NCBI GenBank assembly: GCA_026225115.1
Contig: JAMFSE010000043.1
Coordinates: 1-51,543 of the forward strand
Length of the DNA stretch: 51,543 nt
Origin: Rhodovastum atsumiense
GTDB lineage: Bacteria; Pseudomonadota; Alphaproteobacteria; Acetobacterales; Acetobacteraceae
Direction: 5' to 3'
In this document: piece by piece, positions 17,710 through 25,491 of the stretch
Numbering within the stretch: position 1 is the stretch's first letter
Layout of the letters: each line of letters begins with the position of its first letter
Program-made: the position numbers and the translations under genes
The notes under the pieces: model-generated
What the model saw: the letters and a program-made list of their open reading frames with translations, nothing else
What the model was told of the DNA's origin: nothing
The model's database searches: none

Positions 17710-18669
17710 ATGAGCGGTGGCATGAGCGAGGCCGGGCAACTCAAGCGCAGCATCCATTGCCCACGCTGCAACAGCCTACACCCGCATTGGAACCGCGCTG
17801 TTGCCCCGGCGCTGCACGTGACGCCAGGTCAGAAATTTACCTTGGACAGCCCGGATGCCTCGAACGGTCTGCTCGGCCGGAATTCCACCGAGGCAGATAT
17901 CTCGAAAATCGATTTCCGCCAGCTCGACCCGCTTTGCGGACCGATTTACGTCGAAGGCGCGGAGCCCGGCGACGCGCTGATGCTGGAGATCCTCGATCTG
18001 GAGCTTGGCAATTGGGGCTGGACCGGCCTGCTGCCGGATTTCGGACTGCTCGACGACCAGTTTCCGGAACCTTTTTTTCGTGGTTTCGATCTGGCGCAAG
18101 GCTATGCCGAGCTATTCGGCGAACGCTTCGCACTGCAACCCATGCTCGGCGTTCTGGGCGTCGTCCCCGCGCAGGATGGCGATTTTGCCTCCATCACGCC
18201 GACGCGCGCCGGTGGCAATATCGACGTGCGCTACATCACCCGGGGCGCGAAACTCTATCTTCCTGTGTTCAACAAGGGCGCGCTGCTTTCCGGCGGCGAC
18301 GGCCACGCGCTGCAAGGTGAAGGAGAGATTTCCGGTACCGCGATCGAGGCGGCGATGTCGGCCACCATCAAGGTCGAATTGATAAAGCAACGCCATCTTC
18401 GGGCACCGTTTGCGGATATTTCAACCAAACCCTACGTGGAAACCGAATACCGGGATTTTCTTGGGATCGGTCCCGATCTTTTTACCGCGGCGCGCGATGC
18501 CGTGCGATTTGCCGTGGATGAGATGGCTTTCAGCCTCAAGGTCGAGCCATTCGAGGCCTATGCGGTGCTCGGCATGATCGGCGAGCTGCGCATTCATGAG
18601 ATCGTCGACAAGCCGAATTGGGTCGTCGGCTGCATGGTCCCGCGCCGCTTGTTCGGAACGTCGCGCTAA
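17710..18669 (+). CDS. Acetamidase/formamidase family protein
   Basis: A protein of 319 residues of the FmdA/AmdA family, cytoplasmic amidohydrolases that release ammonia from short amides. Family marks include the N-terminal pattern of a histidine-containing HWNRAVAPALHVTPGQ, PIYVEGAEPGDALMLEILDL, and the central CATI-like SATIKVELIKQ. Length is typical. It is coupled to the upstream APC permease and ends 3 bases before the convergent higA gene. The context (AraC regulator, permease, amidase) points to induction by an amide. Acetamidase and formamidase activities cannot be separated by eye. Confidence 0.9.
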   Translation: MSGGMSEAGQLKRSIHCPRCNSLHPHWNRAVAPALHVTPGQKFTLDSPDASNGLLGRNSTEADISKIDFRQLDPLCGPIYVEGAEPGDALMLEILDLELGNWGWTGLLPDFGLLDDQFPEPFFRGFDLAQGYAELFGERFALQPMLGVLGVVPAQDGDFASITPTRAGGNIDVRYITRGAKLYLPVFNKGALLSGGDGHALQGEGEISGTAIEAAMSATIKVELIKQRHLRAPFADISTKPYVETEYRDFLGIGPDLFTAARDAVRFAVDEMAFSLKVEPFEAYAVLGMIGELRIHEIVDKPNWVVGCMVPRRLFGTSR

Positions 18670-18672
18670 GGA

Positions 18673-18927
18673 CTATAAGCGATGCTTCATCGCCTGCGCC
18701 AGATCATAATTGATCTGCAGCGTCATCCAGAATCGGGCTGTCCCGAACCCGGCCTTCTCCAGCCTTAGCGCCAGCTCCGCGGCAATTCTCGCTCTGCCGT
18801 TTACCACCTTTGACAGCGCTGCCTTTGGCACATTCAAAAAAGCTGAGGCTTCGCCTACCCCAAGCCTGAGCGGTAGAAGCACGTCCTGCTGCAGGGTCTC
18901 ACCCGGATGCGGCGGGTCCCTCAGCAT
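18673..18927 (-). CDS. higA: HigA-type antitoxin (XRE/VapI family)
   Basis: A protein of 84 residues with the HigA/VapI layout: DPPHPGETLQQDVLLPLRLG at the start, then a helix-turn-helix GEASAFLNVPKAALSKVVNG and a C-terminal AELALRLEKAGFGTARFWM. In this family the antitoxin binds and neutralises the mRNA-cleaving partner and represses the operon. The start overlaps the upstream toxin gene by 7 bases, the usual toxin-first order of higBA modules. Confidence 0.9.
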   Translation of the reverse strand: MLRDPPHPGETLQQDVLLPLRLGVGEASAFLNVPKAALSKVVNGRARIAAELALRLEKAGFGTARFWMTLQINYDLAQAMKHRL

Positions 18928-19208
18928 GGCGGGGTCCGCATTTCAAGATAATTCACCATCGTTACATTCGGGGCGGAGAAGGTGAAGGTGAGATACCAGT
19001 CGCCGAACACCCAGATCGACCAATGACCATGCAGCCGCCCGCCCAATGGCTGCGGCCGCAATGCCGGCAGGCTGAGGTCGCGTAGATCCGTTGCTGCATC
19101 CAGCGCGGCCAGAATGCGCCGCAGTTTGGGCGAAGGCAGGGCCTCCGCATCCAACAGCGGCCGCCGATAAATGGCTTCCAATCCCTTATGCTGAAATTTA
19201 ATAATCAT
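18921..19208 (-). CDS. higB: HigB-type toxin (RelE superfamily mRNA interferase)
   Basis: A protein of 95 residues resembling the HigB/plasmid-maintenance killer group: an N-terminal KGLEAIYRR in place of the usual helix after the first strand, the LRRILAALDAATDLRDL helix, and a C-terminal LHGHWSIWVFGDWYLTFTF strand pair with Trp residues. In family members this fold cuts mRNA at the ribosome. It is first in the pair and overlaps higA. No strong ribosome-binding site precedes its ATG, which fits low toxin expression. Confidence 0.86.
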   Translation of the reverse strand: MIIKFQHKGLEAIYRRPLLDAEALPSPKLRRILAALDAATDLRDLSLPALRPQPLGGRLHGHWSIWVFGDWYLTFTFSAPNVTMVNYLEMRTPPC

Positions 19209-19253
19209 GGACGAATCAATTACTGTTTTTTGGCGGCTGCTGCCGCCCGCAAC

Positions 19254-19526
19254 TCACGCCAGGCTTACGGACCGGGCACGCACCCAGTTCAGCCTGGCGC
19301 CGCGGTACGCATCGGGGATGGAAAGCGCATAGACGAAAATGCCGCCGGAGAGCCGGCCGATAAGGCTAATGTGCGGCGTTGAGAGCTGCCAGGTGATCAT
19401 CGCCAGCGATACCATGAACAACTGCATCACCAGCCCCCTGGACTGCCTGCCGCTCAGCACATGTCCTGCGCCCGGCAACAAAATCGCCGCCGCCAGCACC
19501 AGATAAGGATTCGGATTTTTTTTCAT
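19254..19526 (-). CDS. Small membrane protein, last gene of the APC operon
   Basis: A protein of 90 residues, not assigned to a named family. Residues 7-25 (YLVLAAAILLPGAGHVLSGR) and 30-50 form two likely membrane helices, with a third weaker one near 58-70. The PGAGHxxxGR motif resembles the PGxGxxYxGR turn of TM2-like small membrane proteins, but I would not name it on that basis. Its start overlaps the upstream gene's stop by 4 bases (ATGA), the tightest coupling in the operon. A role as an accessory of the APC transporter is inferred from position only. Confidence 0.72.
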   Translation of the reverse strand: MKKNPNPYLVLAAAILLPGAGHVLSGRQSRGLVMQLFMVSLAMITWQLSTPHISLIGRLSGGIFVYALSIPDAYRGARLNWVRARSVSLA

Positions 19527-20176
19527 GCCGCCACCGCCCGGTGCAGATTAAGCGCTGCCCGCAACAGGCTGCCAGCGAGATCGGCGCGCAGCCGGTTTTC
19601 GGGAAACACGGCCTGCCGCAACACCGCATATTGCGCGCGCTGCGCCTGCGACACCTGATACACAATCCGCACCCCGGTTTTCGTCACCAGCATCTCCTTG
19701 GCGCGGGGATCCTCGAAAATCCGCATATGCCGCGCGATGATCTCCACCGGCGGCATCAGCAATGGCGCATCGGTCGCGATCTGCGAATCCGACGGCCAAT
19801 CCGCCGGCACCGCCACGCGATGGTCGAGCGAGCTCGCCGGCGAATAGAATTCCGTGCCCTGCGGCCGCCGCATGAAATCGAAAATCCCGCGATAGCGGAC
19901 CGGCGCCAGCAAGGTCACCTTGATCCAGAGCGATGGCAGCTTGCGCGGCGTGACATTATCCAGCACCGGCTCCAGCCGGATTTCTGCGCCGTTGAAGCAG
20001 CCTTCCAGCACCGGGTAACCGAAATGGTCCTGTACCACGCGGTAACGCGAAAACAGCCCCAGACAGTCCGAAAAGAACGCAGCGCGCATCTGCTTTACTT
20101 TCCGGCGTTCCTGCCAATGCATCAGCACCAGCCCGGCCAGACCCGCTACGCCGAAACCAATGGCCAGGGGGCTCAT
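19523..20176 (-). CDS. Membrane-anchored protein of unknown function, APC operon
   Basis: A protein of 217 residues. Residues 3-20 are a hydrophobic anchor (LAIGFGVAGLAGLVLM) followed by a strongly basic stretch (ERRKVKQMR), so the rest should be cytoplasmic. The soluble part is a mixed alpha/beta sequence with no motif I recognise. The ATG at 20176 was chosen because GAGGGGGTG precedes it directly; the 21 in-frame residues upstream lie within the end of the permease gene. The end of the APC gene is at 20184, so the two are 7 bases apart. No catalytic signature is visible. Confidence 0.75.
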   Translation of the reverse strand: MSPLAIGFGVAGLAGLVLMHWQERRKVKQMRAAFFSDCLGLFSRYRVVQDHFGYPVLEGCFNGAEIRLEPVLDNVTPRKLPSLWIKVTLLAPVRYRGIFDFMRRPQGTEFYSPASSLDHRVAVPADWPSDSQIATDAPLLMPPVEIIARHMRIFEDPRAKEMLVTKTGVRIVYQVSQAQRAQYAVLRQAVFPENRLRADLAGSLLRAALNLHRAVAA

Positions 20177-20183
20177 CACCCCC

Positions 20184-21587
20184 TCAATACCCCTGAGGCC
20201 GCGGCCAGGGCATGCTGAACTGGTCGCCGCGCCGCACATAGCGATAGCGGTAAAACGCGAACCAGGCCGATGCGACGATGTAGAACAGCATCATCGACAG
20301 CAACTGCCGGCCATAGCCCAGATAGATGGCGAAGAAGGTGGCAACGCACAGGGTCAGCAGCACGCCGGCGGGGATGGGATGGAACGGATGTTCGAAGCCG
20401 CGGCGGATGCTGCCGATCGGCCATTTGCGGCGGAATTTCCACATGTTGATCGGCATGAAGGTGTAATTCAGCAAGCCGGACAGGATCGAGAAGGTGATGA
20501 TTTCGGCAAGCGGAATATAGAGTGCGAAGATTGCCGCGATGGGCGTTAAGAACAAAATCGAGCGGAACGGCGTGCGGTATTTTGGATGCACGGCGCCGAA
20601 CCAGATCGGCAGATAGCGGTCGCGTCCCATCGAAAACCAGGCCCGTGCCGCGTCGTTGATGCAGCCATTGGCCGAGGCGATCGCCGAGAACAAAGTGCCG
20701 ATAAACAGGATGACCGTCAGCGTGGAGCTGCCGGTGACCCGGGCCGCATCGTAAAGCGGCGCCAGCTCGGCGTCCCAGCCGATATATTCCCAGGGCAGCA
20801 GGCCGCAGACAACATACCAGGTGATGGCGGCGGCGATCAGCAGCGTGATCATGCCGGTCATGGTGCCGAGCGGCAGCGCGCGGCCAGGGGAGCGCACCTC
20901 TTCCGCCGACTGGCAGGTGCCCTCGATGCCAAGGTAATACCAGATGCCGAAATGGAAGGAGGCGAGCACGCCGAGCCAGCCATAAGGCAATGCGGTGAGC
21001 AGCTGGCTATGCAGCAAAACCTCGTGTGGGGCCCAGGGTTTTACGCCGATGAACAGCACCAGGATCGAGAGAAACGCCAGTGCGGTGATGACGAAATTCA
21101 CGCTCAGTGTGGCCAGCACGCCGCGGTAATTCAGCAGGGTCAGCAAAGCCAGACATAGAATCGTATAAGGCTGCCAGGGGATCGTCACATTCATATTGCC
21201 GGCGGCTATTTGAACCAGCTGGCCGGCCACCTGAATGTCGCTGGCATTCAGCATGGTATAGGTCAGCACCATGTAAAGCCCGACATTGAAGGCCATCAGC
21301 GGGCCGATGGTGTGCTTGGCCTGTGCGTACTGGCCGCCGGCCGCGGCCACCGTCGAGGTGATCTCGGAATCGATCATCGCGACGCAGGTATAAAGTATCC
21401 CGATAACAAAACAGGATATCAGCGCGCCGAAGGCGCCGCCTTTGCCGACACCGTAATTCCAGCCCATGAATTCGCCGACCAGCACAATGCCGACGCCAAG
21501 CGCCCAGACATGCACCGGACCCAGCACTTTGAGCAGGCCGACATGGGAGCCGGTCTCGCCGGCAACGGCCGTGGCTTCTCTATCCAT
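20184..21587 (-). CDS. APC-superfamily permease, ethanolamine-permease-like
   Basis: A protein of 467 residues with about 12 helices. The first helix contains VGIVLVGEFMGWNYGVGKGG, resembling the unwound substrate-binding helix of ethanolamine/amino-acid permeases, and the middle carries YLGIEGTCQSAEEVRSPGRA, the APC helix-6 region. It lies in a compact run of six minus-strand genes in which all the others encode small proteins with predicted membrane segments. The upstream neighbour (55 residues) ends 3 bases before this start. It differs from the APC permease of the amidase operon at 16328, so the two probably carry different substrates. Nothing in the sequence fixes the substrate. Confidence 0.88.
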   Translation of the reverse strand: MDREATAVAGETGSHVGLLKVLGPVHVWALGVGIVLVGEFMGWNYGVGKGGAFGALISCFVIGILYTCVAMIDSEITSTVAAAGGQYAQAKHTIGPLMAFNVGLYMVLTYTMLNASDIQVAGQLVQIAAGNMNVTIPWQPYTILCLALLTLLNYRGVLATLSVNFVITALAFLSILVLFIGVKPWAPHEVLLHSQLLTALPYGWLGVLASFHFGIWYYLGIEGTCQSAEEVRSPGRALPLGTMTGMITLLIAAAITWYVVCGLLPWEYIGWDAELAPLYDAARVTGSSTLTVILFIGTLFSAIASANGCINDAARAWFSMGRDRYLPIWFGAVHPKYRTPFRSILFLTPIAAIFALYIPLAEIITFSILSGLLNYTFMPINMWKFRRKWPIGSIRRGFEHPFHPIPAGVLLTLCVATFFAIYLGYGRQLLSMMLFYIVASAWFAFYRYRYVRRGDQFSMPWPRPQGY

Positions 21588-21590
21588 CCC

Positions 21591-21758
21591 TCAAGGTTCC
21601 TTCTGTCCGGATTCTGCAAATAATTCGTCAACGCCTTCGCGAGAACTCAAAAGCACGCTTTCCGAATAACGCATGTTGACGCGGATAAAATCCCAGATCA
21701 GCCAGCCAAAAATAACGATGGAGACGATCCAGGCGGCATCGGTGAGCAGCAGCCACAT
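21591..21758 (-). CDS. Single-pass mini-protein, 55 residues, APC operon
   Basis: ATG at 21758, TGA at 21591-21593, 55 residues. Residues 3-24 form one membrane helix (LLLTDAAWIVSIVIFGWLIW) and the rest is a charged tail ending in ESGQKEP. It fills the gap exactly between the 139-residue protein and the permease, with 3 bases to the permease ATG, which supports it as a real gene. Small single-helix proteins in this position often stabilise or regulate a transporter (compare KdpF or AcrZ); that is analogy only. Confidence 0.7.
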   Translation of the reverse strand: MWLLLTDAAWIVSIVIFGWLIWDFIRVNMRYSESVLLSSREGVDELFAESGQKEP

Positions 21759-21780
21759 TGGAATAATTCCTCTTAAATGT

Positions 21781-22200
21781 TCAGTCGAATTTTTCCGCGA
21801 TTACCTGCCGGTATTCCTTCTCGGACACTACGAGCATGAAACCGAAATAGCCGCAGATAATGATGATGGTGAGGCCGACGCCCATAACGTCGATTTTATA
21901 ATCGAACGGCATCGTAATAATCGCTGCGGCAGTCTCCTTGGTATAACCAAGCTTCTCCCACTGCGCCTGCATCGTCGGGTTTTGCTTCAGGGCATCCCAG
22001 CTAAGGCCAGTCCAGTCGCGCGTTCCATCCGCATTGGTGGTATAGCTCACGCCCGGCGGCAGCTTCTCCACGCGCGAGGGCACTGCGATGCCAAGCCAGA
22101 TCGGTAAAAACAAAACAACGAAGACCAGGCCCAGCAAAAACGTAACGTCGAAGAACTGTCCAAAGACGCCCTGCTTGGGTGGGATATATTCTGTGGCCAT
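21781..22200 (-). CDS. Two-helix membrane protein of unknown function, APC operon
   Basis: A protein of 139 residues. Helix 1 is about residues 18-40 (FDVTFLLGLVFVVLFLPIWL), helix 2 about 103-125 (GVGLTIIIICGYFGFMLVV). Between them is a hydrophilic loop of about 60 residues with LSWDALKQNPTMQAQWEKLG, which probably lies outside the membrane on one face. ATG at 22200 has GGGAG upstream; a TTG directly before it is the alternative start. Not recognised as a named family. The gene sits 22 bases upstream of the 55-residue gene. Confidence 0.75.
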   Translation of the reverse strand: MATEYIPPKQGVFGQFFDVTFLLGLVFVVLFLPIWLGIAVPSRVEKLPPGVSYTTNADGTRDWTGLSWDALKQNPTMQAQWEKLGYTKETAAAIITMPFDYKIDVMGVGLTIIIICGYFGFMLVVSEKEYRQVIAEKFD

Positions 22201-22223
22201 CAAGCTGCTCCCAAAATTGTATT

Positions 22224-22502
22224 TTAGCGGCCGGCATCGATATGGTGGATATCCACACCATAGATATGCGCCTTATCCTCAGCATAATGCTTCAACATCG
22301 CGAAGATCGAAGCGGTGTTGAACAGCAGCAGCACCGCGGCCGCGATCCAGCAGACGACCTCCGTCGCGGCACTTGGCATATATTGCCGGACCGCAAACAT
22401 CACGAAAAGCTCCGTCAACCACAGCACCGCAACAATCGCCGTTGCAAACAGCCTGTCGCGGCTGAACATTGTGTCGATGCGCTCATTGAGGCTGCGTGCC
22501 AT
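22224..22502 (-). CDS. Small membrane protein, first gene of the APC operon
   Basis: A protein of 92 residues with two likely helices: about 18-38 (FATAIVAVLWLTELFVMFAV) and 46-68 (VVCWIAAAVLLLFNTASIFA). The tail is rich in histidine and aspartate (KHYAEDKAHIYGVDIHHIDA). The ATG at 22502 was chosen over 22559 because the conserved-looking sequence begins there. It ends 23 bases before the next gene and heads the six-gene run. Upstream is a repeat-rich intergenic stretch, so the operon promoter is probably at 22503-22610. Confidence 0.7.
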   Translation of the reverse strand: MARSLNERIDTMFSRDRLFATAIVAVLWLTELFVMFAVRQYMPSAATEVVCWIAAAVLLLFNTASIFAMLKHYAEDKAHIYGVDIHHIDAGR

Positions 22503-22613
22503 GGGATCCCCGCTATCAAGAAACCTTTTTTCCTTCAGAGAAACTGACGGGGCAGGCATATGAATTCAAGTGGAATCGAAGACGTAAAAATAGGAATTTC
22601 ATATAAAATAAGC

Positions 22614-22734
22614 CGCTTTTTGAAAAAAAGCGACGCAAAAACTTTGTACTCTGGGCCCTGGGCTGTGGCTGCGCCAACGCCCATGGCCCAGATTAACAGA
22701 AGTCTTTTTGGTTCTTTTTCTTCAGAAAAAGAAC
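22614..22734. repeat. Composite hairpin repeat, copy 2 of the dispersed element
   Basis: Three hairpins follow one another: CGCTTTTT / AAAAAGCG (22614-22632), a GC-rich one with arms GGGCCCTGGGC and GCCCATGGCCC and one mismatch (about 22654-22690), and GTTCTTTTTC-TTCA-GAAAAAGAAC (22711-22734). On the minus strand the last hairpin is followed by AAAAAGACTTCTGTTA, nearly the tail seen at 11649-11663, so the two loci share one element. It lies just after the response-regulator stop and may end that transcript. Confidence 0.65.
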
Positions 22735-22744
22735 TGCTTCGCCT

Positions 22745-23431
22745 TTAACCGTGCAGCCGGTAGCCGACGCCTTGCTCGGTTAGGATATGGGCTGGGCGTT
22801 CCGGGTCCGCCTCGATTTTGTGGCGCAGGGCGCGGATGTAGCTGCGCAGGTATTGCACGTCCACATCGCCGCCCCAGACCTCGCGCAAAATGAAGCGATG
22901 GGTGAGGACCTTGCCGGCGTGGGTGACGAGCAGGCGCAGGATTTCATATTCGCGCGGTGAGAGCTTGATTTCCAGTCCGTCTATTTTGACGACGCGGGCG
23001 ACGAGGTCGACACTCAGGCCGCCGGTGCGGAAGATTGCGCGCTGTCCTTCCTGTTGCAGCCGGTGCCGGAGTGCGGCCCGCAGCCGGGCCATTAGCTCCT
23101 CGATGCCGAACGGTTTGGTGATGTAATCATCGGCGCCTAGGTCCAATGCCGCGACTTTCATATCTTGTTCGCAACGGCTGGAGAGGACGATGATGGGAAG
23201 GGCGGATCCCGCATCCCGCAGTTGCCGGATCAGCAGCAGCCCGTGCCGGTCGGGCAGGCCGAGATCCAGGATCAGCAAATCCGGCGGCTCGAGGCGAATG
23301 CTCTCCAGGGCCTGGAAGCCGGTCGACGCTTCGCTGACGGAATAATTCTGGGTTTTGAGGCTGACGCGAAGGAAGCGCCGGATCGCCGGTTCATCGTCCA
23401 CCACCAGCACATGCGCGGGTGCGGTGCTCAC
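22745..23431 (-). CDS. KdpE-like OmpR-family response regulator
   Basis: A protein of 228 residues: receiver domain (1-120) with the acidic pair VDDE, phospho-acceptor Asp56 in LILDLGLP and the conserved Lys in ITKPFG; then a winged helix (about 130-228) with LSPREYEILRLLVTHAGKVL and a C-terminal EQGVGYRL. The overall pattern (VQYLRSYIRALRHKIE) is that of KdpE. It starts with GTG in a 4-base overlap (GTGA) with the sensor kinase stop, so the pair is cotranslated. No kdpFABC genes are in the window; the nearest plausible target is the APC operon directly downstream on the same strand. Confidence 0.9.
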   Translation of the reverse strand: MSTAPAHVLVVDDEPAIRRFLRVSLKTQNYSVSEASTGFQALESIRLEPPDLLILDLGLPDRHGLLLIRQLRDAGSALPIIVLSSRCEQDMKVAALDLGADDYITKPFGIEELMARLRAALRHRLQQEGQRAIFRTGGLSVDLVARVVKIDGLEIKLSPREYEILRLLVTHAGKVLTHRFILREVWGGDVDVQYLRSYIRALRHKIEADPERPAHILTEQGVGYRLHG

Positions 23432-24525
23432 GCGGCGGCCGCTGTCAAGACGGGCAGGGTGATGGTAAAAATGGCGCCGCCGCTTGGCTGGTTGGCCGCT
23501 TTAATTTTGCCGCCCAGCGCCTCGACGAAGCCACGGCAGATCGGCAGGCCAAGGCCCGTGCCGGGCGGCCCGCCGGTTGCAGCGCGATGGAATTTATCGA
23601 AAACCCGCTCCAGCTCGCCGGAAGGAAGGCCGCCGCCCGCATCGGCGAAGGTAATATGAACCTGGCCGCCGGCAGGCCAGGCTGTCACCCGGACCGGCGC
23701 ACGCGATGCCGCGTATTTCGCCGCATTGTCGAAGAGATTGAAAAACACCTGTTCCAGCAACACCGGGTCCAGATGCAGATCCGGCAGGTCGGGCGCCAGG
23801 TCCAGCCTAATCTTCGACGCCGGCAGAATGGATTCCACGCGCCGCACCGCGCTGCCTAAAATATCCGCAAGATCGGTCGGGCCAGTCCGCAATTGCAGGG
23901 CGCCGGCCTCCAGCCGCGTCATGTCCAGCAGGTTGCCGATTAGCCGGTTGAGGCTGTTCGCCTCGTCCTGAATGGTGTCGATCAGGGAGATCAGCGATGC
24001 TTCGTCCAGCCCCGGCCGGCAGAGCTTCAGGACGGAGGCGCAGCCGAGGATGGAGGCGAGCGGGGTGCGCAGATCATGCGAGACGGAGGCCAGCAAAGCG
24101 ACCTGCAGGCGCTCACGTTCCGCGATTTTGTCCAGTTCGCAGGCCTTGTCTGCTTCCTTGCGCATGCGGCCGGCGATGTAGCTCACGGTCACCGCCACCA
24201 GCGCAAAGACCAGGAGGACCGGAGCGTTTTTGGGATCGCCAGGGGTGAATTTATAGAGCGGCGGCAGGAAAAGCACATTGTAGCTGACCACGCTGCCGAT
24301 GCAGCCGATGATCAGGGCCGGCAGATCGCAGATAAGGGCGTTGACCAGAATGGCCGGCACGAAAACCAGAACGGAGTCGCCGGCCGGCATCGCATTTCGC
24401 ATCATCAATGCGCCCAGGCCCGCGATTCCGATGAGCAGCAAGCTCAGGCAGACCGCGAGCGGCCCGGACGCCGGCCCTACGGGCAGGCGGAAGCGCTGGG
24501 GCTTGCGGGCAACGATCTCGCTCAT
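23428..24525 (-). CDS. KdpD-like sensor kinase lacking the N-terminal KdpD domain
   Basis: A protein of 365 residues. About residues 24-118 hold three to four membrane helices of the DUF4118 type found in the middle of KdpD, followed by a histidine kinase core: H150 in ASVSHDLRTPLASILG, N-box FFNLFDNAAKYA, and glycine-rich boxes near FADAGGGLP and GTGLGLPICRG. Full KdpD is about 900 residues with an N-terminal KdpD/UspA region that is absent here, so this is a short form. The stop overlaps the response regulator start. It may sense ions or membrane state, but the stimulus is unknown. Confidence 0.9.
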   Translation of the reverse strand: MSEIVARKPQRFRLPVGPASGPLAVCLSLLLIGIAGLGALMMRNAMPAGDSVLVFVPAILVNALICDLPALIIGCIGSVVSYNVLFLPPLYKFTPGDPKNAPVLLVFALVAVTVSYIAGRMRKEADKACELDKIAERERLQVALLASVSHDLRTPLASILGCASVLKLCRPGLDEASLISLIDTIQDEANSLNRLIGNLLDMTRLEAGALQLRTGPTDLADILGSAVRRVESILPASKIRLDLAPDLPDLHLDPVLLEQVFFNLFDNAAKYAASRAPVRVTAWPAGGQVHITFADAGGGLPSGELERVFDKFHRAATGGPPGTGLGLPICRGFVEALGGKIKAANQPSGGAIFTITLPVLTAAAA

Positions 24526-24607
24526 TATGGCCGCCTTGTTTCACTTGGACCCCACGAACGAAGCAAGTTTTGGGCCAACTTCAGGTGGCGGAGTCTTCCG
24601 TGGCCGG

Positions 24608-25360
24608 TTAATGTTGCGGGACGCGCGCCGGCGCAGGCTCGCGTTTTCGCACTGGCGGCTTGCCCATCTCTGCCAAACCTGGGCCGCCATCCACCGCCGC
24701 CTGCAACAGAATCCGCGTCGTCGCATTCGAATGCTCCGTCAGCAGCTTCACCGCCAGTTCAGCATCGCGCGCCAGCACGGCATCGACGAGATCCTGATGT
24801 TCACGCCCGACATCGCGCTTGCCATCGGCCAGCGGCACCGACAATCGCCGGTAGCGCTCGCTCTGCGCATAGAGCTGGCTGTGCAGATGGATCAGCCAGG
24901 GGCTCGCGCAGCCATCGATCAGCGCCAGATGAAACGCCGCATGCGCCTCGGCCCATTCGTCATTCGATCGCGCCGGGTCTTCGGCCGCCCGCTCAGCGGT
25001 GCGGCCCAGCCGGTGCGCGGCGGCGACCAGCCTCGCCTCCCACTCCACCGTTCCCAGTGCTATGGCGCGCCGCAGGCAGATCTGGTCGAGCTCGACGCGG
25101 GTCATTGTGAGGTCTTGCAAATCCGCGGCTGAAATCGGCGTCGCGCGGAAGCCGCGCTGCGGTTCGGCAACCACCAGCCCTTCGGAGCTTAGGCGTGAGA
25201 GCGCCTCGCGGATCGCGCCAAGGCTCACGGAAAACCGCTCGCACAACTCCTGAATCTTCAACCGGCTACCCGGCATGATGCGGCAGGTCAGCAGCTCGGC
25301 GCGCAAATCGTCATAGGCGCCCTGGGTCATATTTGGCGAGGATTCCGGTTTCGAACGCAT
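24608..25360 (-). CDS. GntR-family regulator, FadR/FCD subfamily
   Basis: A protein of 250 residues. The N-terminal winged helix reads AELLTCRIMPGSRLKIQEL then SVSLGAIREALSRLSSEGL; the C-terminal all-helical FCD domain contains EWAEAHAAFHLALIDGCAS and a later HQDLVDAVLARD segment with the histidines that usually bind a metal and an organic acid. It is divergent from the FAA hydrolase gene, 131 bases away, with an AT-rich perfect palindrome between them (25417-25432). It probably represses that operon and responds to a carboxylate metabolite, as FCD regulators generally do. Confidence 0.9.
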   Translation of the reverse strand: MRSKPESSPNMTQGAYDDLRAELLTCRIMPGSRLKIQELCERFSVSLGAIREALSRLSSEGLVVAEPQRGFRATPISAADLQDLTMTRVELDQICLRRAIALGTVEWEARLVAAAHRLGRTAERAAEDPARSNDEWAEAHAAFHLALIDGCASPWLIHLHSQLYAQSERYRRLSVPLADGKRDVGREHQDLVDAVLARDAELAVKLLTEHSNATTRILLQAAVDGGPGLAEMGKPPVRKREPAPARVPQH

Positions 25361-25416
25361 TGGTTACTTTCCCTGGGGAGGTTGGCGGGATTGTAGCGGA
25401 TAATATTCGGTTTACA

Positions 25417-25432
25417 AAATAATATATTATTT
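25417..25432. promoter_or_regulatory. AT-rich palindrome, candidate GntR operator
   Basis: AAATAATATATTATTT is a perfect 16-base palindrome in the divergent region between the GntR gene and the FAA hydrolase gene. A TTGACT (25434-25439) follows directly and could be the -35 of the hydrolase operon, though no good -10 is seen at 16-18 bases. Position and symmetry fit an operator; the run of A and T also makes chance symmetry more likely than usual. Confidence 0.4.
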
Positions 25433-25491
25433 GTTGACTAATATATCCGCTGACATTAGCGATTGCGCCACATATTGCGGAAGAATATCCC

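Noticed and set aside
22560-22748. A 62-codon plus-strand frame between the APC operon and the response regulator
   Set aside because: It lies within the hairpin repeat and its sequence is explained by that repeat.
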